Positions 36,886 through 47,217 are shown, numbered from the stretch's first letter. The stretch is DNA of 64,000 nt from Massilia agrisoli (GCF_020831365.1 NZ_JAJHPV010000013.1:62001-126000), one strand, 5' to 3'. Numbers and translations: made by a program. Notes: generated by a model not told the origin, from the letters alone.

Positions 36886-37365
36886 CTATTCGCCGATCAT
36901 CTCGCCCGAAGTGCGCTCCATCGGGCGCTTCTCCTTGCGCCATTGTTCAAGCGTCATCGGGGTATCGGTGCCGAAGTCTTCCACCAGGATCTCGTCGTCC
37001 TGCTTGGACACCAGGAAGCTCTCCCATGGGTGCGCGGCGTCGCTGCCGTTTTCCACGAAGCTGAACTGCCAGTAGTTCTTGCCCTTGATGACGCGTGGCG
37101 CGCTGTCGTATTCGATCAGTGCGCCGCGCACTTTGCCGCCTGACGCTTTCTCCAGCTGGCTTGACCAGGCCTGCAGCTCCGGCAGGGCCATCAACGCGCT
37201 CATCGCTTGTTCGCGGGTGCGGTTGGCGGCAGGATCGGCCGCGACAGTGGTTGGCGCCGCCGGCGCTGGCGCCTCGCGGCAGCCGCCCAGCACCGAGGCC
37301 AGCGCGATGGCTGCGGCCAGCGCCGCACCCCTGACGCGTTGTTTGGACGATTCCTGCTTGAGCAT
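36886..37365 (-). CDS. Predicted lipoprotein, unknown function
   Basis: A 159-residue protein when started at the ATG behind GGGG (37365). It has a basic N-terminus, a hydrophobic stretch and a lipobox ending LGGC (Cys about residue 29), followed by a Pro/Ala-rich linker. The mature part is mostly charged and has no motif I recognise. It is probably anchored to the outer membrane by Lgt-type lipidation. It is convergent with the second glk-rpiR gene (3 bases between stops) and lies between it and an S9 peptidase. No function can be assigned. Confidence 0.75.
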   Translation of the reverse strand: MLKQESSKQRVRGAALAAAIALASVLGGCREAPAPAAPTTVAADPAANRTREQAMSALMALPELQAWSSQLEKASGGKVRGALIEYDSAPRVIKGKNYWQFSFVENGSDAAHPWESFLVSKQDDEILVEDFGTDTPMTLEQWRKEKRPMERTSGEMIGE

Positions 37366-37431
37366 GTCGACACCCCTTTTTATAGTTGCGGCCATACTAA
37401 ACCAAAGGGTTGGCGGGGGCAATCACGAGGT

Positions 37432-39477
37432 CTACTTCAGCGCCGCGCTGGCCTTCATCGCCTGGTCGAGGTAATTTGCCAGTTCGGGCGAGGGCGCGCT
37501 GACCGCCGGCCCGCCAAGGTGCTTGTGCAGCATCTGCTGGAGCAGGTGGGTGTACGCCTGGCGGACAATCGGCTTGCGCGGGTTGTGTCCTTCGTCCGGG
37601 TCGACCAGCAGGCTGACCGGTTTTCCCAACCCCTGCAGGCGCGCGACGTAATCGGTCACGGCCGCGATTTCAACCTTGTCGTCCTTGCCGCCAGCGATCA
37701 GCAGCAGCGGTTTGGTGACCTTGCCGGGATGCGCGGCAGGTGCGGCATCGGCGATGCGCTTCATCGCGGCCGTATCGCCGAGGTGGATGCCCATTTCGGC
37801 CAGCGTCACCGAGAACGGCACGCCGCCCGCACCCATCACGTCTCCCGCATCGCTTGCCAGCTTGAGCGTGCGCGCAAAGTCCGGGGGAGGGACAGTCGCC
37901 ATACCGAACTGGAACAGGTCAGGTTCATTGGTCAGCGCCAGCAGCGTGGCATAGCCGCCGAAAGAATCGCCCATGATCGCCAGGCGCTTGCTGTCGCCAA
38001 CGCCGTTGGCGAGCAGCCAGCGCACGCCTTCGATGATGTCCGCCTGTGCGCGGCCGTTGCCGAAGTCCGCCTTCGGCGCGAGCATGTACTTGTCGCCGTA
38101 GCCGGTCGAGGCGCGGAAGTTCGGCTGGAATACCGCCACGCCGCGGTTGACCAGCAGCTGCACCAGTGCCGTGTAGTTGTTGTCGAAGCTGGTCCACGGC
38201 CCGCCGTGGACCATGGTCAGCATCGGCACGCTGGCGGCAGGTTTGCCCGGCGGGAGGCTCAGGTAGCCGTGGACGACCGCGCCATCGGAGGCGCGGTAGC
38301 GCAAGGGGATTTTTGCGGCCAGGTGCTGTTCGGGCAGCGGGTTGCCAAGCTGGCGTTCGTCCGCGAGGATTTCGCTGAAGGTACGCGCTTTGCGGTCGTA
38401 CAGCCAGAAGCGCTCCTGCTGCAGGCGTGCGCCGCGTTCCGACAGAAGCCACTGGCCGGCTGCTTCACTCGCGCCGATGCTGATCGTGTTGTCCGGGAAG
38501 CGGCGCGTGATGTCGGCACTGGCCGTTTTTGCCGAATGCGTCAGCCCGTACAGGCGGCGCTGCGGCATGTCGTAGAGCGCGAACAGCGGCTGCTGCGACG
38601 TCGGCGAGGTAACCACGGTCCGCAGGTCGCTGGTTGCTGCGGGATCGGTGTGCAGTACGCGGCGGACCTGCTTTGCGAGGTCGAGTTGGACGAAAGCCTT
38701 GCGGTCGTCCGCATGGTTCACCACCATCTTTAAATGCTGCTGGTCGCCGGACACGAGGTTGCATGCGCGCAGCCGCTTGCAGCGAGTCACCTCGATCCAT
38801 TTGCCGCCGACCTTGCGCGATACGATCTGGTCGTACTTTTCATCGAGCGTGCGGATGAAGGCAAGCTGCCCCGCTTCGTCCAGTAAAAACTCATCCAGCT
38901 TGCGCCCTTCGTACAGCAGCTCGCGCTCGCCGTCGGCGCCAACGCGCGAAAGGCGGTAGACCTTTGTGGCCCGGTCGAATTCCTCAGCCAGCGCCGCGCG
39001 TGGGCGCGCCAGGTCGACCGCCACGAACTGCTGGCCGAGCTTGCGGTCGAATGCCGCGACCTTGCTGCCAGCGGCGCCCTCGATGGGTAGCACGGACAAG
39101 CCGTCGCCGCTGTCGATGAATAGCGCCTTGCTGTCCCCGGCCCAGTGGACTTCCTGCCGCCCGGTGGTGGTCAGCAGGCGCTTCTTTGTCCGCGTCCGCG
39201 CATCCATCAGGTTTAGGTGCAGCGATTGCCCGTCGATTTCGACGAAGCTGACGAATGCGCCATCGGGAGACAGTTTGACGTCGCGCAGCCGCGAGCGGCG
39301 GCTGAAGTCGTCGTCGCCGATGTGGGGCGCCGCAGGCAGCGCGGCGTTACGTGCGATCGCTTCCTTCAGCGAGCGCGTTTCCGGTAATGGGGCTGCATGC
39401 GCGAACGATGCCGCGGCCAGGAGGGCCAAAACGATGGCGCGAACGGGGCCTGCCCGTTCAATTTGACGGGATAACAT
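37432..39477 (-). CDS. S9-family prolyl oligopeptidase-like peptidase
   Basis: A 681-residue protein with a signal peptide (cleavage near SFAHA-AP). The N-terminal two thirds form a beta propeller (DVKLSPDGAFVSFV and repeats); the C-terminal alpha/beta-hydrolase domain has the nucleophile elbow GDSFGGYAT, an acid in GGKDDKVE and a histidine in DEGHNPRK. It should cut oligopeptides in the periplasm, in the acylaminoacyl/dipeptidyl peptidase group. It stands 38 bases downstream of an ABC-permease gene on the same strand and might be read from that transcript. Substrate unknown. Confidence 0.88.
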   Translation of the reverse strand: MLSRQIERAGPVRAIVLALLAAASFAHAAPLPETRSLKEAIARNAALPAAPHIGDDDFSRRSRLRDVKLSPDGAFVSFVEIDGQSLHLNLMDARTRTKKRLLTTTGRQEVHWAGDSKALFIDSGDGLSVLPIEGAAGSKVAAFDRKLGQQFVAVDLARPRAALAEEFDRATKVYRLSRVGADGERELLYEGRKLDEFLLDEAGQLAFIRTLDEKYDQIVSRKVGGKWIEVTRCKRLRACNLVSGDQQHLKMVVNHADDRKAFVQLDLAKQVRRVLHTDPAATSDLRTVVTSPTSQQPLFALYDMPQRRLYGLTHSAKTASADITRRFPDNTISIGASEAAGQWLLSERGARLQQERFWLYDRKARTFSEILADERQLGNPLPEQHLAAKIPLRYRASDGAVVHGYLSLPPGKPAASVPMLTMVHGGPWTSFDNNYTALVQLLVNRGVAVFQPNFRASTGYGDKYMLAPKADFGNGRAQADIIEGVRWLLANGVGDSKRLAIMGDSFGGYATLLALTNEPDLFQFGMATVPPPDFARTLKLASDAGDVMGAGGVPFSVTLAEMGIHLGDTAAMKRIADAAPAAHPGKVTKPLLLIAGGKDDKVEIAAVTDYVARLQGLGKPVSLLVDPDEGHNPRKPIVRQAYTHLLQQMLHKHLGGPAVSAPSPELANYLDQAMKASAALK

Positions 39478-39515
39478 GGTGACTCCTTGTTGTTATGGTT
39501 GGATTTCCGGGTGTG

Positions 39516-41369
39516 TCAAGCCGCCACTACGGCGGTTGGCGATGCCTGGGTGGCAACTCGTCGCGGTGGCCGTCCCTGCAGCACCATCAGGCAGAGCAGG
39601 GCTGGCGGGCCAAGCAGAAGACATGCTGCGATCCACGCTGCCTTGCGCTTCGGCGCAACCCTGGAGCGGCGCAGCCAGAACCATGCACCGGCCGCCGATA
39701 GCGCCGACAGCAGGGCTGCCGCCGCCTGCGCCAGCGGCGGACGCGGGTACCAGAGCTGCCGCGCATTGCCGGACTGGCCGTCATCGCGGATGCCGCCGGT
39801 ATCGAGCAGTGCGTCCGGCAGGGCGTGCACCGCATGCAGCACTGGCGATACCAGCCATGCATGATGCTCGAACAGGGGCGTGAAATCGTGCGCCAGCTGG
39901 CGCTTCGCGACGACGCTTGCGCGGCCCGAAGCATCGACAAGCATGATCGTCTGCGCCGCTTCGCCCGCGCCGTCGATCATCGACCTGCCAAAACTGAACG
40001 AGATCAGCGACCCGTCCAGCAGGCCGGCGATGTCGATGCGGTCAAGGTCGCTGAAGGCGCCGGGTAGCTTGACGCTGTAGGCTTCCTGTAGCGGGCCAGC
40101 GGCGTCTTCCGCTGGTCGCTGGTAGGCGATAAGCCGGTAATTGGTAATCACGTACAGCCGTTCGCCCACCAGTTTTGGCGTACGCGCCAGCGTTTCAGGT
40201 GCGCGCAAGGAGATCAGCTGGTCGATGGCGCCGCTGTCGGCGTCAAACCGGTACAGCTGCTGCGGGGTCAGTATGTAATCGCCTTCGGGCAGGATGGGCA
40301 CCGCAGGGAAGGGTTGATTGTCGCCGATGCCGCGCAGGCCAAGCGTGCCGCGATCATGCGACGTGAAGGTGTCGCGGCCGTGGAAACGCATGGTGTCGTG
40401 GCTGAAGGTCCATTCGATGCGGCGTTTGCCGTCCACCCATTGCAAGGTGTCGAGGTTACTGACCTGGTGACGCACAGGGAACTGCTTGCCCGACGGTTCA
40501 AAGTTGGCGACATCGAGCAGCGGCACCTGGCGCCGCCACTGCGGCGCGCGCGGGTCGTGCGAGGCTGAAAGGCCGAGCAGGAAAAGATCCTTGCCTTCCG
40601 CGCGTGTCGATTCAGTGAAGCCGCCGGCCGGCGGAGCCGGGATGTTGAGGGGGTGGATACCCAGCGCGATCTGCGCGTTCTGGTACACCAGCGAACCGCC
40701 CCACAGCAGCACGAAATAAAACCCGAGCATCAGCGGCGCCGCCGTGGCGGCAACCATCGCCGGGTTGGAAGGCGGGACCATGCGGTCCGGCTTGAAGGCG
40801 CCCGAGGCGGTAAAGGCGAGCAGCGCGACGCACAGCACCGCAGGCAGCAGCATCGTGAAGCCGGACGCAAGGTGCCCCACCAGCAGGACAGGCACCAGCA
40901 GGATGACGATGGCGCTGCGGCTGCGGTTGAGGATGACGTAACTGCCGGCCAGCCATGCGCTCAACGTCAGCATCACCAGGTGCAGCACCAGTACATAGTG
41001 GCGCGCGTCGACGGTGCGTGAACTGAGCAGGTCATTGCCAGCTACTGCCAGAAGGGCTGGCAGGCCTACCGCGAACAGGATCAGCGCACTGGCGGCCAGG
41101 CCGACAGCGGCAAAGATCGCGCGCGGCGGCAGCGGGCGGTGGAGCAGCCATATCCAGCGGCCGCCCTGGCGATAGCTGCCAAACTGGTACAGCGCGAACG
41201 CCAGGCCGGCCAGCATGTACACCGAGAGCACCAGCAGGTGCAGTTCCCAGCGGCTTTGCAGCAGGTCGGTCATGCGGTGGACGAACAGCTGCAGCAGCAG
41301 GTGGACGCCGGCGAAGATCAGGGCCGCGTTCCTGAAACGCCGGCATTCGCTCAACAACAGGTCTCTCAT
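39516..41369 (-). CDS. ABC transporter membrane subunit with large extra domain
   Basis: A 617-residue protein started at the ATG 10 bases behind the ATPase stop, with AAAGGCG as ribosome site. About six hydrophobic segments lie in the first 250 residues (for example VHLLLQLFVHR, FAAVGLAASALILF, IVILLVPVLLVGHLA). A soluble beta-rich region of about 300 residues follows (with repeats such as LPEGDYILTPQQLYRFD), and one or two helices close the protein. It would be the permease partner of the YtrA-type ABC ATPase. The soluble part may be a beta propeller at the outer face; that is a guess. Substrate unknown. Confidence 0.78.
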   Translation of the reverse strand: MRDLLLSECRRFRNAALIFAGVHLLLQLFVHRMTDLLQSRWELHLLVLSVYMLAGLAFALYQFGSYRQGGRWIWLLHRPLPPRAIFAAVGLAASALILFAVGLPALLAVAGNDLLSSRTVDARHYVLVLHLVMLTLSAWLAGSYVILNRSRSAIVILLVPVLLVGHLASGFTMLLPAVLCVALLAFTASGAFKPDRMVPPSNPAMVAATAAPLMLGFYFVLLWGGSLVYQNAQIALGIHPLNIPAPPAGGFTESTRAEGKDLFLLGLSASHDPRAPQWRRQVPLLDVANFEPSGKQFPVRHQVSNLDTLQWVDGKRRIEWTFSHDTMRFHGRDTFTSHDRGTLGLRGIGDNQPFPAVPILPEGDYILTPQQLYRFDADSGAIDQLISLRAPETLARTPKLVGERLYVITNYRLIAYQRPAEDAAGPLQEAYSVKLPGAFSDLDRIDIAGLLDGSLISFSFGRSMIDGAGEAAQTIMLVDASGRASVVAKRQLAHDFTPLFEHHAWLVSPVLHAVHALPDALLDTGGIRDDGQSGNARQLWYPRPPLAQAAAALLSALSAAGAWFWLRRSRVAPKRKAAWIAACLLLGPPALLCLMVLQGRPPRRVATQASPTAVVAA

Positions 41370-41379
41370 GATTCGCCTT

Positions 41380-42297
41380 TCAGGCTGCGAGTTGGGCGGG
41401 CGCGTTCGACACATGGCCGCGCGCGAGGAAGCTGTTCACCGCGCGGTCCAGGCTGACCGGCATGTTGTGAACGCTGCGCGCGCCCAGCAGGCGCAGGCGC
41501 GCGCCGAAGTCGTCGTCCTGGTCGAAGACGACGAAGTGGGTCAGCCCTTCAAGCCGCTGGATTTGCAGCACGCCGGGGAGGTGGCTGGTGTCCGGATCGC
41601 GGAACGGGAATTCGGCCACCCACAGCTGCACCTTTTCGCAGAATTCAAACGGCGCGGACATGTGGCGCAGCGTGCCGCGTTCGAGGATGACCAGGTTGTC
41701 GGCCACGCGCTCGATCTCTTCCATCTGGTGCGAGCAGTAGATGATGGTCGAACCGTCGCCCACGCTGGTGAACATCAGCGCTTCGAGGAAGGCGCGTTTG
41801 GCGACCACGTCGAGGCCGAGCGTCGGCTCGTCGAGGATCAGGAGGTCGGGGCTTTGCGCGAGCGCCAGCGCAAGGTTGACGCCAGCGCGTTCGCCGCGCG
41901 AGAGCTGGGCGACTTTCTGGTCGGGCAGCACGTTGAAGTGGCGTAGCACCTCGCCGTGGCGCTGCTGGTTCCATTGCGGGTACTGGCGGCGCTGCATGGC
42001 GGTGACTTCATCGACGCGCATCCAGCCGGGCAGCGTGTGCTCCTCGTTGACGAAGCCGATCCGCCCGCGCAGCGCATGCGGCAGCTGCGTGCTGTCGTGG
42101 CCGAGGATGCGCGCGGCGCCGGAGTCCTGCGTCTCAAAACCGAGCAGCACCCGGAACAGCGTGGACTTGCCCGCGCCGTTCGCGCCGACGATGGCGTGGG
42201 TGCCGCCGCGCGGGATGTTCAGCGTGAGATGGTCGAGCGCCATCTTGCGCTGGTACTGGAGGCACAGCTGGCTGGTCTCGATGACGAAATCGCTCAT
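41380..42297 (-). CDS. ABC transporter ATP-binding protein (YtrB-like)
   Basis: A 305-residue ATPase. Walker A GANGAGKST, signature LSRGERAGV, Walker B LLILDEPTLGLD and an H-loop in CSHQMEE are all present. The C-terminal extension past residue 220 is longer than a minimal ABC ATPase. The second of two close ATGs is chosen because GAGGA lies 6 bases before it. It sits between a GntR gene (9 bases upstream) and the membrane protein, forming a GntR-ATPase-permease operon of the ytrABC kind, often induced by cell-envelope stress or antibiotics. Confidence 0.88.
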   Translation of the reverse strand: MSDFVIETSQLCLQYQRKMALDHLTLNIPRGGTHAIVGANGAGKSTLFRVLLGFETQDSGAARILGHDSTQLPHALRGRIGFVNEEHTLPGWMRVDEVTAMQRRQYPQWNQQRHGEVLRHFNVLPDQKVAQLSRGERAGVNLALALAQSPDLLILDEPTLGLDVVAKRAFLEALMFTSVGDGSTIIYCSHQMEEIERVADNLVILERGTLRHMSAPFEFCEKVQLWVAEFPFRDPDTSHLPGVLQIQRLEGLTHFVVFDQDDDFGARLRLLGARSVHNMPVSLDRAVNSFLARGHVSNAPAQLAA

Positions 42298-42306
42298 GGT
42301 CATTCC

Positions 42307-42717
42307 TCAGGCGGTTTTTTTGGGAAAGCACTGTTCGAGTTCGCCCGCCACCCTGTCCACGATGGCGCTGGCCGGGTAACCCAGGCCGACCACGTCGCCG
42401 ACGAAACGCTGCACGGCGTCGTCGAGGCGGCGGCTGCGTTCTTCATCGGACAGGCGCTGGCGCGGGACGGCGACAAACACGCCGAGCCCGGCGCGCGACT
42501 CCAGCCATCCTTCGGCAGTGAGCTCGCTGTAGGCCTTGGCAACCGTGTTCGGATTGACCGTGAGTTGCTGGGCCAGGCCGCGCACGCTGGGGAGCGCGGC
42601 GCCGACATCGAGTTCGCCGCTGGCGATCAGGCGGCGCACCCCATCGACGATCTGGCGGTTGATCGGGCGGGGATCGCCAGTGGCGATTTGCAGCATCAGG
42701 GCGGCGCGGCGGGTCAT
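42307..42717 (-). CDS. GntR-family regulator, YtrA subfamily
   Basis: A 136-residue regulator with an N-terminal winged helix (INRQIVDGVRRLIASGEL, LPSVRGLA, VNPNTVAKAY) and a short C-terminal dimerisation helix pair, the layout of the YtrA subfamily. It heads the ABC operon, and a perfect 9-bp inverted repeat lies 13 bases before its start. By family precedent it represses its own operon until a signal is met. Confidence 0.92.
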   Translation of the reverse strand: MTRRAALMLQIATGDPRPINRQIVDGVRRLIASGELDVGAALPSVRGLAQQLTVNPNTVAKAYSELTAEGWLESRAGLGVFVAVPRQRLSDEERSRRLDDAVQRFVGDVVGLGYPASAIVDRVAGELEQCFPKKTA

Positions 42718-42730
42718 GGTGGTGTCCTAT

Positions 42731-42755
42731 ACTGTACTATTACGGTTAGTACAGT
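42731..42755. promoter_or_regulatory. GntR/YtrA operator
   Basis: ACTGTACTA-N7-TAGTACAGT is a perfect inverted repeat immediately upstream of the GntR start codon, in the form expected for a YtrA-type autoregulatory site. Confidence 0.82.
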
Positions 42756-42892
42756 AACACTGCAGTTTTTCACGGTCAACACATTTTTGGATGCTGTGCC
42801 AATGCCTGAGTTTGCGCTGGATCAAGCTATTGAGCGCGCGCAAACAATAGATAAGAAGATAATGGACGTGTCTTTTTTATAGGAGTGCCTCC

Positions 42893-43483
42893 GTGAAACA
42901 GATCTCCAAGAAACTGATCGCCGGACTATTTGCGGCATCCGCACTGGCTTCGGCACCCGCCAGCGCAGAAGTAGTGAACTTCGACAGCTTGCGCGGTAGC
43001 GGTCCCCTGCCCAGCCTGTACAGCGACATCGCGTGGCAGCAGGGCTGGTATTTCCTCAGCTCTTCCTTCCCGCCCTTCAACGCGCATACCAGCCCGACCC
43101 GCATTTTCAGCGAGGCCGCCGAAACGAGTTTCACCTTCCTTCAAAGCGACCAGATTTTCAGGGGCGCGTGGTTCGCCGGGTATTACTACGTCTCGTTCAA
43201 CCTGTATAACGATGGCGCGCTGGTGCATTCTTCGCGCACGCTGGAGCTGTTTGGGAATGGACCGTCGCGCTATCTGTCGGCCGGTTATAAGGGATTAGTC
43301 GACATGGTGACTGTCGTGGGCATCCCGGGTGGCTATGTGATGGATGACGTGACTTACGGCGAAGTGCCGGAGCCGGGTGTGCCGCATTTGATGATTGCGG
43401 GGATGCTGGCGGCAGCGGTGCTGAATGTGGGATTGCGCAGGACGGTGAAGCGCGCACCGCGCCGTTCGGCACGGACATCTTAA
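42893..43483 (+). CDS. PEP-CTERM sorted exported protein, unknown function
   Basis: A 196-residue protein starting at GTG with AGGAG 7 bases upstream. It has a signal peptide (cleavage near APASAE), a beta-rich middle, and a C-terminus with VPEP followed by a hydrophobic segment (MIAGMLAAAVLNVG) and a basic tail (RRTVKRAPRR). That tripartite tail is the PEP-CTERM sorting signal, processed by exosortase in exopolysaccharide-producing Gram-negatives. The mature region has no motif I recognise. It stands alone, ends in a bidirectional terminator, and lies back to back with the GntR gene. Confidence 0.85.
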   Translation: MKQISKKLIAGLFAASALASAPASAEVVNFDSLRGSGPLPSLYSDIAWQQGWYFLSSSFPPFNAHTSPTRIFSEAAETSFTFLQSDQIFRGAWFAGYYYVSFNLYNDGALVHSSRTLELFGNGPSRYLSAGYKGLVDMVTVVGIPGGYVMDDVTYGEVPEPGVPHLMIAGMLAAAVLNVGLRRTVKRAPRRSARTS

Positions 43484-43497
43484 ACGGCCAATAATAC

Positions 43498-43533
43498 AAA
43501 AAGCCTGCAAAGCATAAGCTTGCAGGCTTTTTT
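43498..43533. terminator. Bidirectional terminator between PEP-CTERM gene and groL
   Basis: AAAAGCCTGCAA pairs with TTGCAGGCTTTT around a 9-base loop, with A and T runs on both sides. Confidence 0.9.
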
Positions 43534-43583
43534 ATTGGTGCTGGGAGCAGGGCGCCAGAAGCTGCGCGCCCTTGTCCGGCTAA

Positions 43584-45263
<1,680 letters not shown>

Positions 45264-45281
45264 TCAAACGGTGCGGGCTGA

Positions 45282-45572
45282 TTACTTGACCAGCACGGCC
45301 ATGATGTCTTCTTCGCGCATCACGAGCAGTTCTTCGCCTTCAACCTTGACGCTCTGGCCCGAGTATTTGCCGAACAGTACGCGGTCGCCGACTTTGACTT
45401 CCAGCGGACGCACGTTGCCGTTTTCCTGCACTTTGCCATTGCCGACGGCGAGGATTTCGCCTTGGTCCGGCTTTTCTGCGGCTGCATCAGGGATGATCAG
45501 GCCGGACGCAGTTTTGGTTTCCTGGTCGAGACGCTTGACGATTACGCGATCGTGCAAAGGGCGAAGGTTCAT
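45282..45572 (-). CDS. groS: 10-kDa co-chaperonin GroES
   Basis: A 96-residue co-chaperonin starting at MNLRPLHDR with AAGGAG upstream; an in-frame start 7 codons further up does not fit the family. The mobile loop ([15 protein letters not shown]) and the C-terminal MAVLVK are typical. It caps GroEL. First gene of the groSL operon, 113 bases downstream of CIRCE. Confidence 0.98.
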   Translation of the reverse strand: MNLRPLHDRVIVKRLDQETKTASGLIIPDAAAEKPDQGEILAVGNGKVQENGNVRPLEVKVGDRVLFGKYSGQSVKVEGEELLVMREEDIMAVLVK

Positions 45573-45684
45573 GCAAAACTCCTTAGTTTTCAATGGTTTG
45601 ACTTACTATCAGCAGAAGCGGCGCTGTTGCCGCTTCCTGTCGTAAATGTGCCGTTCCAGGGAATGCAACGGCCAGAAAGAGTTG

Positions 45685-45711
45685 TTAGCACTCTCTACTA
45701 ACGAGTGCTAA
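45685..45711. promoter_or_regulatory. CIRCE element (HrcA operator) of groSL
   Basis: TTAGCACTC (45685-45693), 9 bases, GAGTGCTAA (45703-45711) is the perfect CIRCE inverted repeat. HrcA repression of groSL is established for this element. The remaining groS leader shows nothing else I can name. Confidence 0.97.
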
Positions 45712-45856
45712 TTATAGGGACGGTCATGGTGGTTTTCAAGGAGCTATGTGTTTTATTTAACTAACAGCCTTGATCTGGCGCAAACGTCGAGTTCGCTTAA
45801 TCCGCCATGTTGCCGTACAGATCGCATGAATTAACGCGGCTAACGTCCTGAATCTG

Positions 45857-45886
45857 TTGACGGAAATTCCCCGACACCCCTATAGT
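45857..45886 (+). promoter_or_regulatory. Sigma-70 promoter with probable leaderless start
   Basis: TTGACG (45857-45862), 18-base spacer, TATAGT (45881-45886). The ATG at 45893 lies only 6 bases after the -10 box, so transcription would begin at or next to the start codon. Confidence 0.65.
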
Positions 45887-45892
45887 TACGGG

Positions 45893-46126
45893 ATGATTTC
45901 CGAATTCCAAGACCTATCCGACAAAATCGACCGGCTCGCCGAGATGACGACGTCGCTCCGCCGCGAAAACGCCCTGCTGCGCCAGACCAATACCTTGCTT
46001 GGCCGCGAGAACGAAGCCTTCATGGAGCGCCTGTCGGAAGCCCAGCGCCGGGTCGAGGCCCTGCTGGCCCAGTTGCCCGCGCCCGACGCCAGCGATGAAG
46101 CCACCACCAAAGAGGCCGCCCAATGA
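45893..46126 (+). CDS. Small coiled-coil protein upstream of ZapA (TIGR02449/ZapB-like)
   Basis: A 77-residue protein that is almost entirely a heptad coiled coil (LSDKIDRLAEM, LRRENALLRQTN, LLGRENEAFMERL), with a short Ala/Pro/Asp-rich tail. Small proteins of this kind sit directly before zapA in many Proteobacteria and resemble ZapB, the ZapA-binding coiled coil of the division ring. The ATG is set by the promoter immediately upstream, and no Shine-Dalgarno is seen. The stop overlaps the zapA start (ATGA). Division-ring function is inferred from position and structure. Confidence 0.75.
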   Translation: MISEFQDLSDKIDRLAEMTTSLRRENALLRQTNTLLGRENEAFMERLSEAQRRVEALLAQLPAPDASDEATTKEAAQ

Positions 46127-46434
46127 TCCACCTCGACGTCACCATCATGGGCACGCCGTACCGTTTGGTATGCAAGGAAGGCGAGCAGGCCACGCTGAAG
46201 GAAGCGGTGGCCTACCTGGACGCCAAGATGACCGCGCTGCGCGACTCGGGCAAGGTAAAGGGCAATGACCGTATCGCGGTGATGGCGGCGATCAGCGTCG
46301 CGGCCGAATTCCTGTCGGTGAAGTCGCCGCAAGGCCCGCTTTCGGACATGTCGATCCTGGAAGTCAAGCAGAAACTGAGCGCGATGCACACAGTGTTAGA
46401 CAGCGCCCTCACGCCGCAAGAAAATCTTTTTTAA
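46123..46434 (+). CDS. zapA: Cell division protein ZapA
   Basis: A 103-residue protein with the ZapA fold pattern: IMGTPYRLVCKEGE, then LKEAVAYLDAKM and a long C-terminal coiled-coil helix. ZapA bundles FtsZ filaments at the division site. It begins in the ATGA overlap with the coiled-coil gene and is followed by the 6S RNA gene, the order conserved in many Beta- and Gammaproteobacteria. Confidence 0.92.
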   Translation: MIHLDVTIMGTPYRLVCKEGEQATLKEAVAYLDAKMTALRDSGKVKGNDRIAVMAAISVAAEFLSVKSPQGPLSDMSILEVKQKLSAMHTVLDSALTPQENLF

Positions 46435-46448
46435 GAGCCCAAATTCGT

Positions 46449-46476
46449 TTGACACCGCGACACATCGGAGTAAACT
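46449..46476 (+). promoter_or_regulatory. 6S RNA promoter
   Basis: TTGACA (46449-46454), 16 bases, TAAACT (46471-46476), placed so that transcription would start near 46483. Confidence 0.65.
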
Positions 46477-46482
46477 TCGTTC

Positions 46483-46660
46483 CACCCTGCGGTGTTCGCG
46501 ATTGCCATATATTCCTTGAACCATTTATGTGCATCGGTTGCGGAATTTTGTTCGATGGGCGTGAGCGTCGCTAGTCCGACGAACCCGAAATTGAACTAAC
46601 TGTGACCACCTTGAACCATCAGGTTCGGGATGCCGGCAAAAACGGCACAGGCGGGGCTCT
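46483..46660 (+). ncRNA. ssrS: 6S RNA
   Basis: A non-coding gap of about 315 bases between zapA and an EVE-domain gene, the classical 6S locus. The right part carries CACCTTGAACC followed by GGTTC and a closing strand CAGGCGGGG, as in Escherichia coli 6S (CACCUUGAACC). The left part CCCTGCGGTGTTCGCG is its pairing side. The predicted length of about 178 bases fits. 6S RNA mimics an open promoter and traps sigma-70 polymerase in stationary phase. Ends are estimated from promoter and closing stem. Confidence 0.88.
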
Positions 46661-46670
46661 TATTCCAAAA

Positions 46671-46706
46671 GCGGTTGCAAGCATTCGGTGCGCAACCGTT
46701 TTTTTT
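46671..46706 (+). terminator. Terminator after 6S RNA
   Basis: CGGTTGC and GCAACCG form a stem followed by a run of eight T. It may serve longer 6S transcripts, and the EVE gene begins 44 bases on. Confidence 0.85.
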
Positions 46707-46749
46707 ATGGGTGCGCGATTTTTCGCGCCGCTTCAATTCGGGAGTGCAG

Positions 46750-47217
46750 ATGGCGTATTGGTTGATGAAATCGGAACCGGACGAAGTCAGTTTCGACGAC
46801 GTGCTGGCGGCCCCGCAGAAAACGGTCGCGTGGTTCGGCGTGCGCAATTACCAGGCCCGCAATTTCATGCGCGACCAGATGAAGGTTGGCGACGGCGTGC
46901 TGTTCTATCACTCCAGCTGCGCGGTGCCAGGCGTGGCCGGTATCGCGGAAGTGGCCAGCGGCCCTTATCCCGACGCCTCCCAGTTCGACAAGAAAAGCCA
47001 TTACTACGATCCGAAAGCGACGCCGGAACAGCCGCGCTGGATATCGGTGGACGTCACGGCGGTGGAAGGGGGCAGCTACCTGCCGCTGTCGGAAATGCGC
47101 ACCATGCCGGAGCTGGAAGACATGGTACTGCTGCAGAAGGGCAGCCGGTTGTCGATTACGCCGGTGACTGCGGCGCAGTGGAAGGCTGTCGCCGCCCGTT
47201 TGAAGCAGAAAGTTTGA
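46750..47217 (+). CDS. EVE domain-containing protein
   Basis: A 155-residue protein beginning MAYWLMKSEP, with GGGAG upstream; a longer reading would run into the 6S terminator. Residues MKSEPDEVSFDD, GVRNYQARNF, VLFYHSSC and PRWISVDV are the conserved blocks of the EVE (YTH/PUA-like) family, thought to bind modified bases in nucleic acids. It is commonly found next to 6S RNA and zapA in Proteobacteria. Its cellular role is not established. Confidence 0.92.
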   Translation: MAYWLMKSEPDEVSFDDVLAAPQKTVAWFGVRNYQARNFMRDQMKVGDGVLFYHSSCAVPGVAGIAEVASGPYPDASQFDKKSHYYDPKATPEQPRWISVDVTAVEGGSYLPLSEMRTMPELEDMVLLQKGSRLSITPVTAAQWKAVAARLKQKV

